Shown piece by piece: positions 40,464-49,312 of a stretch of DNA of 64,000 nt; within the stretch, counting starts at the first letter, position 1; each line of letters begins with the position of its first letter. Source of the stretch: Kitasatospora viridis. GTDB taxonomy: Bacteria; Actinomycetota; Actinomycetes; Streptomycetales; Streptomycetaceae. The translations under genes and the position numbers were made by a program. The stretch covers positions 6,039,001-6,103,000 of the forward strand of contig NZ_VIWT01000001.1 in assembly GCF_007829815.1 (NCBI RefSeq). Reading direction: 5' to 3'. The notes beneath the pieces are model-generated. The model ran no database searches. It saw only the letters and a program-made list of their open reading frames with translations, and was not told the DNA's origin.

Positions 40464-42263
40464 TCAGGGGACCACCACCGGGACCGGGATGGTGCCCGGC
40501 AGGCCCGGGACGCCGAGCTGCGCGCCGCGGTAGACCCGCAGGTAGTCGGCGTTCAGCACGATCGGGGCGGTGCTGTTCGGTGCCGGGTGGTAACGGCCCG
40601 AGACGATCGACAGGTTGAGGATCAGGTACGCGGACCAGTTCGCGCCCACCCCCGTGTGGTCCTCGAAGACCCGCTTGCCGTTGAGGTACCACTCGTTGTT
40701 GGTGGCGCCGTAGCGCACGCCGATGGTGATCCAGGCGCCGGGGTAGACGGTCTTCGGGTCCTCGTAGTACAGCCCGGCCGGGCGCATCCGGTTGCTCAGT
40801 TCGAGCAGGTTCGGGTTGTCCGGGTGGTACTCGAAGGTGTCGATCTCGTTGCCGCCGTCCTTCCATGTCCACAGCGCCGGCCAGGCGCCCTGGCCGGTGG
40901 GCAGTTGCAGCCGGACCTCGGCGTAGTCACCGGGGCGCAGCATGAAGCCCCGGCTGGTGCTCTCGGTGGTGATCAGGCCGGTGTTCCAGGAGCGCTTGCC
41001 GCTCTCCAGCAGGTTGGCGCCCGGCGTGGCGGTGAAGGTGACGTCGCCGTCGGCGACGGTGGTGGCGCTCGGCTGGATCCAGTCCAGCTTGTCGTCGTCC
41101 GGGTTGTGGTTGCCGTACCGGTAGGCGCTGCTCTTGCTGTCGTTCCAGGTGCTGCCCAGCGCCAGCGGGCCGCCGAACTCGTCGTCGAAGGCCAACTGGC
41201 CGATCGGACCGGGCGGTTCGATGCCCGCGGTGACCACCAGGCGGCGCTCGGGCAGGTTGTGGTAGGTCGAGCCGGTCCGGTACCAGCCGAACTCGCGGTA
41301 GGTGCCGGCGGGGAAGGCGCGCTGGCCGGAGGTGAAGGTGTAACCGGTCGGGCAGATCTGGACGTTGGTGGCGCTGCCGGGGAAGTCGAGGTTGTTGTCC
41401 TGGGCGTCGCGGACGCCGACGCCGACCTCGTCCACGGTCAGGCAGCCGGTGGAGGCGAGTTTGAGGGTGGCCGCCACGGGGGCCTCGGCGGTCGCGGTGA
41501 CCGGGGTGAGGTCGCGCTCCTCGACGGTCGGAGTGTTCACCGTGAGGGTCTGGCTGGTCAGGTTGTGGTAGGTCGAGCCGATCCGGTACCAGCCGAACTC
41601 GCGGTAGCTGCCCGCCGGGAAGGCGCGCTGGCCCGAGGTGAAGGTGTAACCGGTCGGGCAGATCTGGACGTTGGTGGCGCTGCCGGGGAAGTCGAGGACG
41701 TTGTCCTGGGCGTCGCGGACGCCCACGCCGACCTCGTCCACGGTCAGGCAGCCGGTGGAGGCGAGCTTGAGGGTGGCCGCGACCGGCGTGTCGGCGGCGG
41801 CGGTGGTCGGCGTCAGCCCGCGCTCCAGCACCGTCGGCGGTGCCACGGTGAGCGTCTGGGTGGTCAGGTTGTAGTAGGTCGAGCCGATCCGGTAGAAGCC
41901 GAACTCCTGGTAGCTGCCGGCCGGGTAGGCGCGCTGGCCGGAGGTGAAGGTGTAGCCCCCGGGGCAGATCTGCACCCGGCCGGTGGAACCGGGGAAGTCC
42001 ACGTTGCGCCCGGCGCTGTCGCGCACGGCCACGCCGAGCTCGTCCACGGTGGTGCAGGAGGGGGCGGTGACCGAGAGGGTCGCGGAGACGGGGGTGTTCG
42101 GCAGGGCGGTGGTGGGGATCAGGCTGCGCTGCACCACCACCGGCGGTGCCGCGGCGGCCCGGGTGGCCGGGATCAGGGGGAGCAGCAGGCCCAGGGTGAG
42201 CAGGGCGGCCCTGCGCGGGAGGGCTGTGCGGGCCGGGAAGGCTGTACTGGCCGGGAAGGGCAC
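40464..42263 (-). CDS. secreted GH16 glycoside hydrolase with three N-terminal repeats
   Basis: A 599-residue secreted enzyme. The signal (about 1-38, RRAALLTLGLLLPLIPATRAAA) is followed by three tandem units of about 102 residues (42-345), each with PTTALPNTPVSATL, a paired Cys, VDELGVGVRD, FPGS, VQICPTGYTFTSGQRAFPAGSYREFGWYR and YHNL. Units 2 and 3 are almost identical. The C-terminal GH16 domain (about 355-590) has the active site GNEIDTFEYH and NLSIVSGRYHP. GTG 42263 with GGAG is the start. It acts on a beta-glucan or related polymer; the repeats are probably carbohydrate- or wall-binding. It lies 25 bases after the preceding gene's stop, so the two form an operon. Confidence 0.88.
   Translation of the reverse strand: MPFPASTAFPARTALPRRAALLTLGLLLPLIPATRAAAAPPVVVQRSLIPTTALPNTPVSATLSVTAPSCTTVDELGVAVRDSAGRNVDFPGSTGRVQICPGGYTFTSGQRAYPAGSYQEFGFYRIGSTYYNLTTQTLTVAPPTVLERGLTPTTAAADTPVAATLKLASTGCLTVDEVGVGVRDAQDNVLDFPGSATNVQICPTGYTFTSGQRAFPAGSYREFGWYRIGSTYHNLTSQTLTVNTPTVEERDLTPVTATAEAPVAATLKLASTGCLTVDEVGVGVRDAQDNNLDFPGSATNVQICPTGYTFTSGQRAFPAGTYREFGWYRTGSTYHNLPERRLVVTAGIEPPGPIGQLAFDDEFGGPLALGSTWNDSKSSAYRYGNHNPDDDKLDWIQPSATTVADGDVTFTATPGANLLESGKRSWNTGLITTESTSRGFMLRPGDYAEVRLQLPTGQGAWPALWTWKDGGNEIDTFEYHPDNPNLLELSNRMRPAGLYYEDPKTVYPGAWITIGVRYGATNNEWYLNGKRVFEDHTGVGANWSAYLILNLSIVSGRYHPAPNSTAPIVLNADYLRVYRGAQLGVPGLPGTIPVPVVVP
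41220..42130 (-). repeat. three tandem 306-bp coding repeats
   Basis: The units lie at roughly 41220-41520, 41526-41826 and 41832-42126. Units 1 and 2 on the plus-strand coordinate share long identical stretches (for example 41335-41400 with 41641-41706). The third is more diverged. Near-identity at silent positions implies recent duplication or gene conversion. Confidence 0.8.
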
Positions 42264-42288
42264 GGGACTCCGATCGGCGCTCGGGGGA

Positions 42289-42900
42289 TCAGTTGGTCTG
42301 GACGGCGAAGGCCCGGGAGTGCGAGATGTCCGGGTGGTCGGGGTCGTAGACGGTGACCAGGCCACCGTCCAGCCGCTGACCGCCCAGTACTCCGCCGTCC
42401 ACCTGCACCGGGATCTCCAGCACGGCGGTGCGCAGCAGCGGCAGGCCGGTGTCGAAGGTGCAGTCCAGGCCGTTGGCCTCGGCCGGGTCGGGCCGGCAGT
42501 CGCCCGGGAAGTACGGGCCGACGGGGGTGACCCGGGCCGGGATCCGCACCTTCACCGCGAAGTTGGCGTCCGTCGGGTCGGGCCCGTAGTTGGCGATCAG
42601 CGCGCGCAGCGTGGTGGTGCCGCCGGGCGCGACCTGGGCGGCCTCGGCCTCCACCACCCGCAAGCCGGAACGTTCCGCCTCCGGTGGCTGCCGGTCGGCC
42701 GGTCGGCCGGCTGACGCACCGTCAGAAGCCGTGGGCGGCGGCGGTGCAGCGGGCGCTGCCGGGGCGTGCGCGGCCGGCGCAGGTCGGGCGGGCGCCGCCG
42801 GTCCGGTGAGCCCGCCCGCCATCGCCGTGCCGGTGCCCACCGCGCAGGCGGTGGCGACCAGCCCGACGCGCCACCAGGTCGAACCCCACAACCGAGACAT
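42289..42900 (-). CDS. exported protein with DUF11/CARDB-like domain
   Basis: A 203-residue protein starting MSRLWGSTWWRVGLVATACAV (signal or anchor to about 35). A 45-residue Pro/Ala-rich spacer leads to an Ig-like beta domain: LRVVEAEAAQVAPGGTTTLRALIANYGPDPTDANFAVKVRIP, then GLDCTFDTGLPLLRTAVLEIPVQV. Such domains are adhesive or stalk modules. GGAG precedes ATG 42900. It is the first gene of an operon with the GH16 enzyme. Confidence 0.75.
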   Translation of the reverse strand: MSRLWGSTWWRVGLVATACAVGTGTAMAGGLTGPAAPARPAPAAHAPAAPAAPPPPTASDGASAGRPADRQPPEAERSGLRVVEAEAAQVAPGGTTTLRALIANYGPDPTDANFAVKVRIPARVTPVGPYFPGDCRPDPAEANGLDCTFDTGLPLLRTAVLEIPVQVDGGVLGGQRLDGGLVTVYDPDHPDISHSRAFAVQTN

Positions 42901-43030
42901 GAAACCGCTCCAGTGATCGCCGGTCAGTGGCGCCAGCATGCCCCCGGCCGGACCGCCACTCGGAAGCAGCCACACCGCAGGGCCGCCACCATCCACCCGG
43001 GCGGAGCACAGCCACCGGGGGTGCGACGCG

Positions 43031-43073
43031 GACACGCCGCCGGACCCGCGCGCGGCGGGCCCGACGGCGTGTC
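43031..43073. terminator. terminator of the large glycosidase gene
   Basis: GACACGCCG and CGGCGTGTC arms flank an inner GC-rich inverted repeat, giving a long hairpin with one or two mismatches. It lies 25 bases past the stop on the minus strand; a TGACGGAGCGTCA palindrome sits between. Confidence 0.7.
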
Positions 43074-43098
43074 GGATTGACGGAGCGTCAGCTGGTCG

Positions 43099-45507
43099 TC
43101 AGCCGTTGACCTGCACCACGGCGGTCTTCCCGGCCGGCACCGACACCGTCGCGTAGGTGTAGGTGTTGCCGTCCACCGTGGTGGTCCGCACCGGCTGGGC
43201 CACCCCGTTCACGGTGATGCCCGCGTGGCCGCCGGTGAACTGCGCGGTCCAGCCGAGCGTGCCGCCCGAGGTGTTGGTCAGGGTGGACTTGGTGAGGCCG
43301 TCGTGCCGCAGCGTCACCGTGTTGGCGCCGACCGGGATCGAGGTCAGCTGGAGGTAGCCGATCTGGCCGGGCAGCTCGGCGTGGGTGGTGAGCGCGTGGC
43401 CGGCCGCGTCCGGCTGGACGCCCATCAGGCCCTGCACGGTCTGGCTCAGCAGGGTGAAGGAGACCTCCGGGTAGTCGGCGTTGAGGAAGCCGCCGGAGTG
43501 CTGGTTCTCGATGTTGGCGTAGACGTACTGCATCCACTTCCAGCCGGTGGCGCTCATGTCGTGCGCGAAGAAGACGTCCGGCAGGTAGGTGTCCGCCTCC
43601 AGGTTCGACGGCGCGCCCGGGCCGGAGGCCTGGCCGTCGATGAAGTTGAGGTAGTTGGTCTCCCGGTAGCCGGGGTCCATGATGCCCTTGAGCGGCATGA
43701 ACCAGGAGTTCTCCTTGCCGAAGTCGGTGTAGGCGTTGCCGCTGGTGTCGTAGGCCCGCACCACGGAGTTCCAGTCGTTCGGGCTCCCGCTCCAGCCGTT
43801 GTTGTAGTAGCCCTTCAGGTCGGCGGCGGCCGCCGAGTACGTGGCGGCGGCCGCGCTGTCGCCCTTGGCGCTCGCCAGCGCGGCGGCGGCCAGGTCGGCG
43901 GCGTACTGCGAGCCGATCGAGTCGCCGGACTCGGCCAGGGTGGCGCCGTTCTCGTTGTAGCTGGCCACGCCCTGGAAGATGTCGCCGCTGCTCGCCTCGG
44001 CGATCTGGTGGCCGTTGTTGTTCAGCGGGCCGGTGTGGGAGGCGATGAACGGCCCGACGGTGTTGCTGACGTAGCTGGAGAGGGTCGGGTCGTTCAGGTA
44101 GTCGCTGTCGCCGGTCCACTGGTAGGCGTCGTCGACCTTCTGGGCCAGCTCGAACGGCGCGGGCAGCTCCCGGACGAAGTCGGTCGGGCTGTGGTAGTCG
44201 ATCGAACCCGGCGTCTTCGCATCGAAGTTGACGGACCAGTACGGGTCGTAGTTCTGCGCCTGGGTGGCCGAGGAGGCGAAGGCCTTCAGCATGGTCTTGT
44301 TGTCGGCGTCCAGGCCCAGCAGGTGCGCCCCGACCAACTGGTGCGCGAAGTCCCGGGAGTAGAAGTCCGAGCGGAACGGGTAGCCGGCCCAGTAGGTGTT
44401 GCTGTAGACGCCCTGGCCCGCGCCGCCGGTGTTGTTCTCGTCCGCGTTGATCGGACCGGTCGAACCCGGCTGGCTGGCGAAGGAGTTGGCCTTGGTCTTG
44501 GCCCAGTCGAAGAGCGCCGCCAGGGTGGCGTTGTCGGAGCTGATCTGCGGGTCGTTGGGCGCGGACAGGGCCACCGAGACGTCGTCCGCGTTCACCCAGC
44601 CGGTGGCGGCCGAGCCGATCGCCAGGGTCACCCGGTCGCCGGCCTTCACGGCTATCCGGGGGACGGTGTACTTGGCGTAGACGCTCTGCGAGGGCAGCTG
44701 CACGCTGCCCGCCGTACGGCCGTTGACCTGCACGCTCAGGGTGCCGCCGGCCGCGCCGGTGGCGATCCAGGCGCTGAAGTCGTAGCGGCCGGCCTGCGGC
44801 GCGGTCACGGTCTGGCTGACGCGGTAGCCGGTGCCCGCGTCCAGGTAGACCGCGTCGGCGCCCAGGTGCGGGTTGTTGGTGCCGATCCCGGTGTGCGCCG
44901 TGAAGGTCCAGCCGCTGGTGCCCTGCTCGAAGCCGGGGTTGGCGTAGGCCAGCGGATCGGCCCGGCTGAGCAGCCACTCCTGGCTGCGGGTGCCCGCGCA
45001 GGCGTCCTGCCGCACGGCCGGGGCGGTGCTCCCCGCGGCGGGCAGGTCGAGGCAGAGCGCCGAGCCCTGCGGCTGCACCAGGGTGGACCCGTCGGCCGCG
45101 GTGGCCAGGGCGAAGAGCTGGCCGGCGCCGCCGCAGGCGTCCTCGACCAGTGCGGTGCCGGCCGCGGTGGAACCGCCCGGCACGGTCAGGCACAGGCCGG
45201 TGGCGGCCCGGTCCGCGACGGTCCAGCCGCCCGTGCCGTTCGAGGTCAGCTGCCAGCGCTGGCCGAGCAGGCCCTGGCAGGGCTGCCCCACCACGGGCGT
45301 CTGCGCGCCGGTGGCGTCCCACTGGCCGCCCAGGCACTGGCCGGTCGCGCCGGAGGCGAGGAAGTAGGAACTGCCCGAGACCGGGGTGGCGCTGGTCGCG
45401 GCGCCGGCGATGCCGGCCGGCAGCAGGGTCATGGCGCCGGCGGCGAGCGAGACCAGGCCCAGATGGGCGTGGATGCGGCGGTGGGGGCGGTGCGTGCGGT
45501 GCGACAA
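43099..45507 (-). CDS. large secreted glycosidase: ricin-type, CBM and (alpha/alpha)6-like domains
   Basis: An 802-residue secreted protein. Signal peptide about 1-36 (ending GAA). Residues 40-180 are a ricin-type beta-trefoil (CBM13) with repeated Gln-x-Trp (QRWQL, QEWLL) and Cys pairs. Residues 185-325 look like a CBM4/9 or CBM6-type jelly roll (YANPGFEQGTSGWTF). Residues 335-720 form a helical catalytic domain resembling six-hairpin glycosidases (YWAGYPFRSDFYSRDFAHQLVGAHLLG, ENSWFMPLKGIMDPGYRETNYLNF). The start is TTG 45507, after GGAGGATC. Next to LacI and a sugar transporter, it probably releases the sugar that is imported. Confidence 0.82.
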   Translation of the reverse strand: MSHRTHRPHRRIHAHLGLVSLAAGAMTLLPAGIAGAATSATPVSGSSYFLASGATGQCLGGQWDATGAQTPVVGQPCQGLLGQRWQLTSNGTGGWTVADRAATGLCLTVPGGSTAAGTALVEDACGGAGQLFALATAADGSTLVQPQGSALCLDLPAAGSTAPAVRQDACAGTRSQEWLLSRADPLAYANPGFEQGTSGWTFTAHTGIGTNNPHLGADAVYLDAGTGYRVSQTVTAPQAGRYDFSAWIATGAAGGTLSVQVNGRTAGSVQLPSQSVYAKYTVPRIAVKAGDRVTLAIGSAATGWVNADDVSVALSAPNDPQISSDNATLAALFDWAKTKANSFASQPGSTGPINADENNTGGAGQGVYSNTYWAGYPFRSDFYSRDFAHQLVGAHLLGLDADNKTMLKAFASSATQAQNYDPYWSVNFDAKTPGSIDYHSPTDFVRELPAPFELAQKVDDAYQWTGDSDYLNDPTLSSYVSNTVGPFIASHTGPLNNNGHQIAEASSGDIFQGVASYNENGATLAESGDSIGSQYAADLAAAALASAKGDSAAAATYSAAAADLKGYYNNGWSGSPNDWNSVVRAYDTSGNAYTDFGKENSWFMPLKGIMDPGYRETNYLNFIDGQASGPGAPSNLEADTYLPDVFFAHDMSATGWKWMQYVYANIENQHSGGFLNADYPEVSFTLLSQTVQGLMGVQPDAAGHALTTHAELPGQIGYLQLTSIPVGANTVTLRHDGLTKSTLTNTSGGTLGWTAQFTGGHAGITVNGVAQPVRTTTVDGNTYTYATVSVPAGKTAVVQVNG

Positions 45508-45550
45508 GGGGATCCTCCGACAGCGTTGTTGGGGGAGTGCCCCGGCGCCC

Positions 45551-46570
45551 TCAGCTGGGGGGACGCCGGTCGAGGTGGGGGCCGGTGGAACCGCGCACCA
45601 CCACCTCCGGCTGGAACATCAGCTCACCGGCCGGGACCTGACGGCCCGACAGCAGGCCGACCAGGCCGCGGGCGACCTCGGCGGCCAGCCGGTCCACCGG
45701 CTGGCGCACGGTGGTCAGCGGCGGATCGGTGAACTCCATCAGCGGGCCGTCGTCGTAGCCGATCACCGAGACGTCCTCGGGGACTGACAGGCCCGCCCGG
45801 CGCGCGGCGCGGATCGCGCCGAGCGCCATCTGGTCGCTGCAGGCCACCACGGCACTCGCGCCGTGGGCCAGCAGCTGCTCGGTGGCGAACTGGCCGCCCT
45901 CGACCGAGTAGGTCTGACGGACCACCAGTTCCGGCTGGTCGCCCAGCCCGAGGGCGGCCATCGCCGCCCGGTAGCCGGCCACCCGGCGATCGGCCGGGCG
46001 GTTGCCGGCCGGACCGGCCGCCATGCCGATCCGGCGGTGGCCCAGCCGGTGCAGGTGACGCACCGACAGCTCGGCCGCGTAGGCGTCGTCGCTGGAGTAG
46101 GCGATCGAATGGCCGCCCCGGAAGCGCCCGTTGATGCACACGTAGGGCACCGCGCGGGCCTCCAGCAGGTGCAGCACCTCGGGGTCGAACAGGTCGAGGG
46201 TGTTGCTGGCGGAGCAGAAGACGATGCCGGTCGCGCCCAGGTCGAGCAGCGACTTCAGGAAGTCCCGCTCCTGCACCCCGCCGGGCAGCGCCGGGCAGAC
46301 CACGGCGCGCAGCCCGTGCGGGGCCAGCGCCAGCCCGATCTTCTCGGCGAGTTCGCTGAAGATCGGGCTGGACAGCCCCGGGGTGATCACCCCGATGATG
46401 CCGCCGCCGCTGATGCTGCGCTCGTAACCGAGCTCCTCCAGCGCCCGTTCGACCACCTGACGGGTCTTCTGGGAGACCCCGCTCTTGCGGTTCAGGACCC
46501 GGCTCACCGTTGCCAAGCTCACCCCGGCGCGCTGCGCCACCTCGGTGATCTTGACCTTCTCCTGCTCCAT
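45551..46570 (-). CDS. LacI-family transcriptional regulator
   Basis: A 339-residue repressor. HTH: VKITEVAQRAGVSLATVSRVLNRKSGVSQKTRQVVERALEELGY. The periplasmic-binding-like sensor is IIGVITPGLSSPIFSELAEKIG...DVSVIGYDDGPLMEFTDPPLTTVRQP. It sits between the secreted glycosidase and GH36 genes, all on the minus strand, and most likely senses the imported sugar. The 50-bp gap to the GH36 stop (46571-46620) could hold its promoter. Confidence 0.95.
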   Translation of the reverse strand: MEQEKVKITEVAQRAGVSLATVSRVLNRKSGVSQKTRQVVERALEELGYERSISGGGIIGVITPGLSSPIFSELAEKIGLALAPHGLRAVVCPALPGGVQERDFLKSLLDLGATGIVFCSASNTLDLFDPEVLHLLEARAVPYVCINGRFRGGHSIAYSSDDAYAAELSVRHLHRLGHRRIGMAAGPAGNRPADRRVAGYRAAMAALGLGDQPELVVRQTYSVEGGQFATEQLLAHGASAVVACSDQMALGAIRAARRAGLSVPEDVSVIGYDDGPLMEFTDPPLTTVRQPVDRLAAEVARGLVGLLSGRQVPAGELMFQPEVVVRGSTGPHLDRRPPS

Positions 46571-46620
46571 GCCACCCTCGATGCGTTGATGCCAGTGCTG
46601 CCCGATCGGCGGTAACTATG

Positions 46621-48414
46621 TCACTCGGTCACCTGGCAGAGCCCGCCCGGCGGGACGGCGAGGGAGTGCAGTCCCGGGGTCAGGGCGAGCTCCAGCGGCG
46701 GCTGCGGCCGCCCGGCCGGGTCGAAGACCTCGAACCGCACCTGCCGGGTCGGGCCGGTGACGTCCAGCAGCAGCCGGCCGGCCGGGGTGGCGTTGATCAG
46801 GGTGAGGGAGCGCCAGCCCGCGGTGTCGAGGGCGGCGGGCCGGTCGACGTAACTGGTGATCACCAACTGGTCGTCGTACCGGGCCGCGACCTGCGGGTAG
46901 AGCTCGTCCGGGCGGCCGGGCTCGTAGTGGCCGCCGGTCAGCGCCGGCCGCAGCCGCTGCCAGGTGGCCAGCCAGAACGCCAGGGTCCGCCGGTGCGGGT
47001 CGGAGAGGTTGGCGAGCCGGGTGGAGATCTGCGGGACGGCGTGCAGGGCGCCCTGGAACTGGCGGGCCACGGTCGCCGGGGCGGCCTGCGGGTCCCACAT
47101 CAGCATGTCCGAGTGGACGGCGCCGCCCGGGGCCAGCAGGCCGATGTCCAGGGTGCGGATCCGGTTGGCCAGCGCGTCGGCCGGGCAGTCGTTGGCCCGC
47201 AGCTGGTTGCCGAAGGCGGTCATCGCGGGGCCGGTGTAGGGCTGGCGCAGCTCGATCACGAACTCGTCGCCGCGCAGCTCCCGCAGCTCCCCGCACAGCC
47301 GGGTGAGCAGCTGGGCCATCGCCAGGCCGACGTCGTGCACGTAGCCGGTGCCGATCTGCTCGGGGATCGGCGCGCCGGTGTAGGCCGCGGCGGCCTCGTC
47401 CAGGAAGTCGATCTTCAGGCCGTCCAGGTCGTAGCGCTCGACCACCTCCCGGCAGGTGCGCACGATGTGCTCGCGCACCTCGGCGTGCCGCGGGTCGAGG
47501 ATCCGGCAGTCCAGCACGTGGTCGTGGTGTGGGGCGAGCCGGGCCCACTCGGCGTGGGCGGCGGAGCGCTCGCCGAGCAGCAGCGGGGCGATCCACGCGG
47601 TGTAGCGCAGGCCCAGCGCCCGCACGGTGGCGACGTGCCCGGCGAGGTCCGGGAACTTGGCCGGGTCGGCCTGCCAGTCGCCGCAGCCCGAGTAGCCCCG
47701 GCCGCTGGCGTGCAGCTGCCAGCCGTCGTCCAAGTAGAGCTGGCCGAAGCCGAGTTCGGCGGCGAGTCGGGCCTCCCGCTCGACCTCGGCGGCCGACACG
47801 TCCTGGGTGAAGGCGTACCAGGTCGAGTAGACCGGGGTGCGGCCGAAGCCGGGGGTGGGCAGCGGGGTGCCGCCGGGCAGGGCGGCGAACCAGTCGCGCA
47901 GCTCGCGCAGCGCGCCCGCCACCGTCCGGCCGGGCGCGGCCAGGCGCACCCGCAGCGCGGCGCCGGCGGCGAGCCGGCAGCGCAGCCAGACGCCGAAGCG
48001 CTTGTGCTCCTCCGAGACGCCGAACCGGATCGCGGTCTGCTGCGCGGTGCGGTCGGCGCCGAAGGCCAGCAGGGCCAGGCCCTCGGCGTCGTAGAGCACA
48101 CCGGCCGGCGCCGAGTCGATCAGCGAGACGGCCCGCCACGGCGACCAGTCGGCGGGCAGGGTGCGGACCCAGCCGGCGTTCGGGTGCCAGTAGCCGGCCG
48201 CGTCGCCGAGCGGCACGTCCAGGCGCAGGGTCAGCTCGACCTGCTCGGTCGCGGTGACCTCGACGGTGTCCTGACTGCTCGTCAGTTCCACTGCGCCGTG
48301 CGGGGCCTGGACATTGATCCGGGCGCCGTGCAGCTCCAGCCCGAGGGCGCCGGGGTGCCACTGGTCGGGCGTGAAGGTGGGCAGCACAGCGAGGTCGATG
48401 GAGCCGGTCTCCAC
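46621..48414 (-). CDS. GH36-type alpha-galactosidase-like glycosidase
   Basis: A 597-residue cytoplasmic enzyme. A beta-sandwich N-terminal domain precedes the barrel (STWYAFTQDVSAAEVEREARLAAELGFGQLYLDDGWQ). The nucleophile region is DGLKIDFLDE near 335 and the acid/base region RANDCPADALANR near 411, as in GH36. GTG 48414 with AAAGG six bases upstream is the start. It follows the transporter genes (53-base gap), so it probably hydrolyses the imported oligosaccharide. Exact specificity (alpha-galactoside or alpha-N-acetylgalactosaminide) is not visible. Confidence 0.88.
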   Translation of the reverse strand: METGSIDLAVLPTFTPDQWHPGALGLELHGARINVQAPHGAVELTSSQDTVEVTATEQVELTLRLDVPLGDAAGYWHPNAGWVRTLPADWSPWRAVSLIDSAPAGVLYDAEGLALLAFGADRTAQQTAIRFGVSEEHKRFGVWLRCRLAAGAALRVRLAAPGRTVAGALRELRDWFAALPGGTPLPTPGFGRTPVYSTWYAFTQDVSAAEVEREARLAAELGFGQLYLDDGWQLHASGRGYSGCGDWQADPAKFPDLAGHVATVRALGLRYTAWIAPLLLGERSAAHAEWARLAPHHDHVLDCRILDPRHAEVREHIVRTCREVVERYDLDGLKIDFLDEAAAAYTGAPIPEQIGTGYVHDVGLAMAQLLTRLCGELRELRGDEFVIELRQPYTGPAMTAFGNQLRANDCPADALANRIRTLDIGLLAPGGAVHSDMLMWDPQAAPATVARQFQGALHAVPQISTRLANLSDPHRRTLAFWLATWQRLRPALTGGHYEPGRPDELYPQVAARYDDQLVITSYVDRPAALDTAGWRSLTLINATPAGRLLLDVTGPTRQVRFEVFDPAGRPQPPLELALTPGLHSLAVPPGGLCQVTE

Positions 48415-48466
48415 GGGGGGCCTTTCTGGGAGGGGGACGGGTGGACCTGCGGTCGGGCGCACCGGG

Positions 48467-49312
48467 TCAGGCCTTCACGGCGCCGGCGAGCATGCCGGAG
48501 ACGAAGTGCTTCTGCAGGAAGAGGAAGAGCACGGCCATCGGGACGGCCGAGACGGCGGTGCCGGTGAGCAGTTGGCCGTAGTCCACGTCGGAGCTGCCGG
48601 TCAGCGTGGCCAGGGCGACGGGGATGGTGTAGGAGGACGGGTCGCGCAGCACGACCAGCGGCCACAGGAAGTCGTTCCACTGGAACAGGAAGAGGAACAT
48701 CGCCAGCGCCGCGAGTGCGGGGCGCATGGTGGGCAGCGCGATCCGGAAGAACAGCGAGAGTTCGCCGCAGCCGTCGATCCGCCCGGCCTGCAACAGCTCG
48801 TCGGGCAGCGACTTCATCGACTGGCGCATCAGGAAGATGCCGAACGGCAGCGCCAGGTTGGGCAGCAGCACGGCCTGGTAGGTGTTCAGCCAGCCCAGGT
48901 CCACCATCATCTTGAACAGCGGCACGATGGTCAGCTGGGTCGGCACCACCAGGGCGAGCAGCAGCACCGAGAACAGGAAACCGCGGCCGCGGAACGAGTA
49001 CTTGGCGAAGCCGTAGCCGGCCAGGGTGCAGACCACCCCGCCGAGCAGGGTGTAACAGACCGCCAGCGCGATCGAGTTGAACACCACCCGGCCGAAGCCG
49101 ACGGAGGACTGCAGGTGGCTCAGGTTGGCGCCGAGGTCGCTGCCCGGCAGCAGCTTGGGCGGGCGGGTGAAGATCTCGTGCGAGCTGTGGGTGCTGGCCA
49201 TGACCAGCCAGTAGAGCGGCGCGACGGTCAGCGCGAGCAGCGCCAGCATGAAGCCGGTGAGCAGCACCTGTCCGCGGGTGGAGGCGCGGAAGGCGGGTCC
49301 GGTGCGGGCCAT
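48467..49312 (-). CDS. carbohydrate ABC transporter permease (MalG-type)
   Basis: A 281-residue inner-membrane protein with six helices. The EAA loop is ELLQAGRIDGCGELSLFFRIALPTMRPALA, which docks the ATPase. N-terminal helix: VLLTGFMLALLALTVAPLYWLVM. Its ATG overlaps the preceding permease stop (ATGA). No ATPase gene accompanies it, as in streptomycete sugar importers that share MsiK. Confidence 0.94.
   Translation of the reverse strand: MARTGPAFRASTRGQVLLTGFMLALLALTVAPLYWLVMASTHSSHEIFTRPPKLLPGSDLGANLSHLQSSVGFGRVVFNSIALAVCYTLLGGVVCTLAGYGFAKYSFRGRGFLFSVLLLALVVPTQLTIVPLFKMMVDLGWLNTYQAVLLPNLALPFGIFLMRQSMKSLPDELLQAGRIDGCGELSLFFRIALPTMRPALAALAMFLFLFQWNDFLWPLVVLRDPSSYTIPVALATLTGSSDVDYGQLLTGTAVSAVPMAVLFLFLQKHFVSGMLAGAVKA

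Noticed and set aside
43225..45732. 835-codon plus-strand frame opposite the large glycosidase
   Set aside because: The minus strand has a signal peptide, ricin-type repeats and a ribosome site. The plus frame is compositionally biased shadow.
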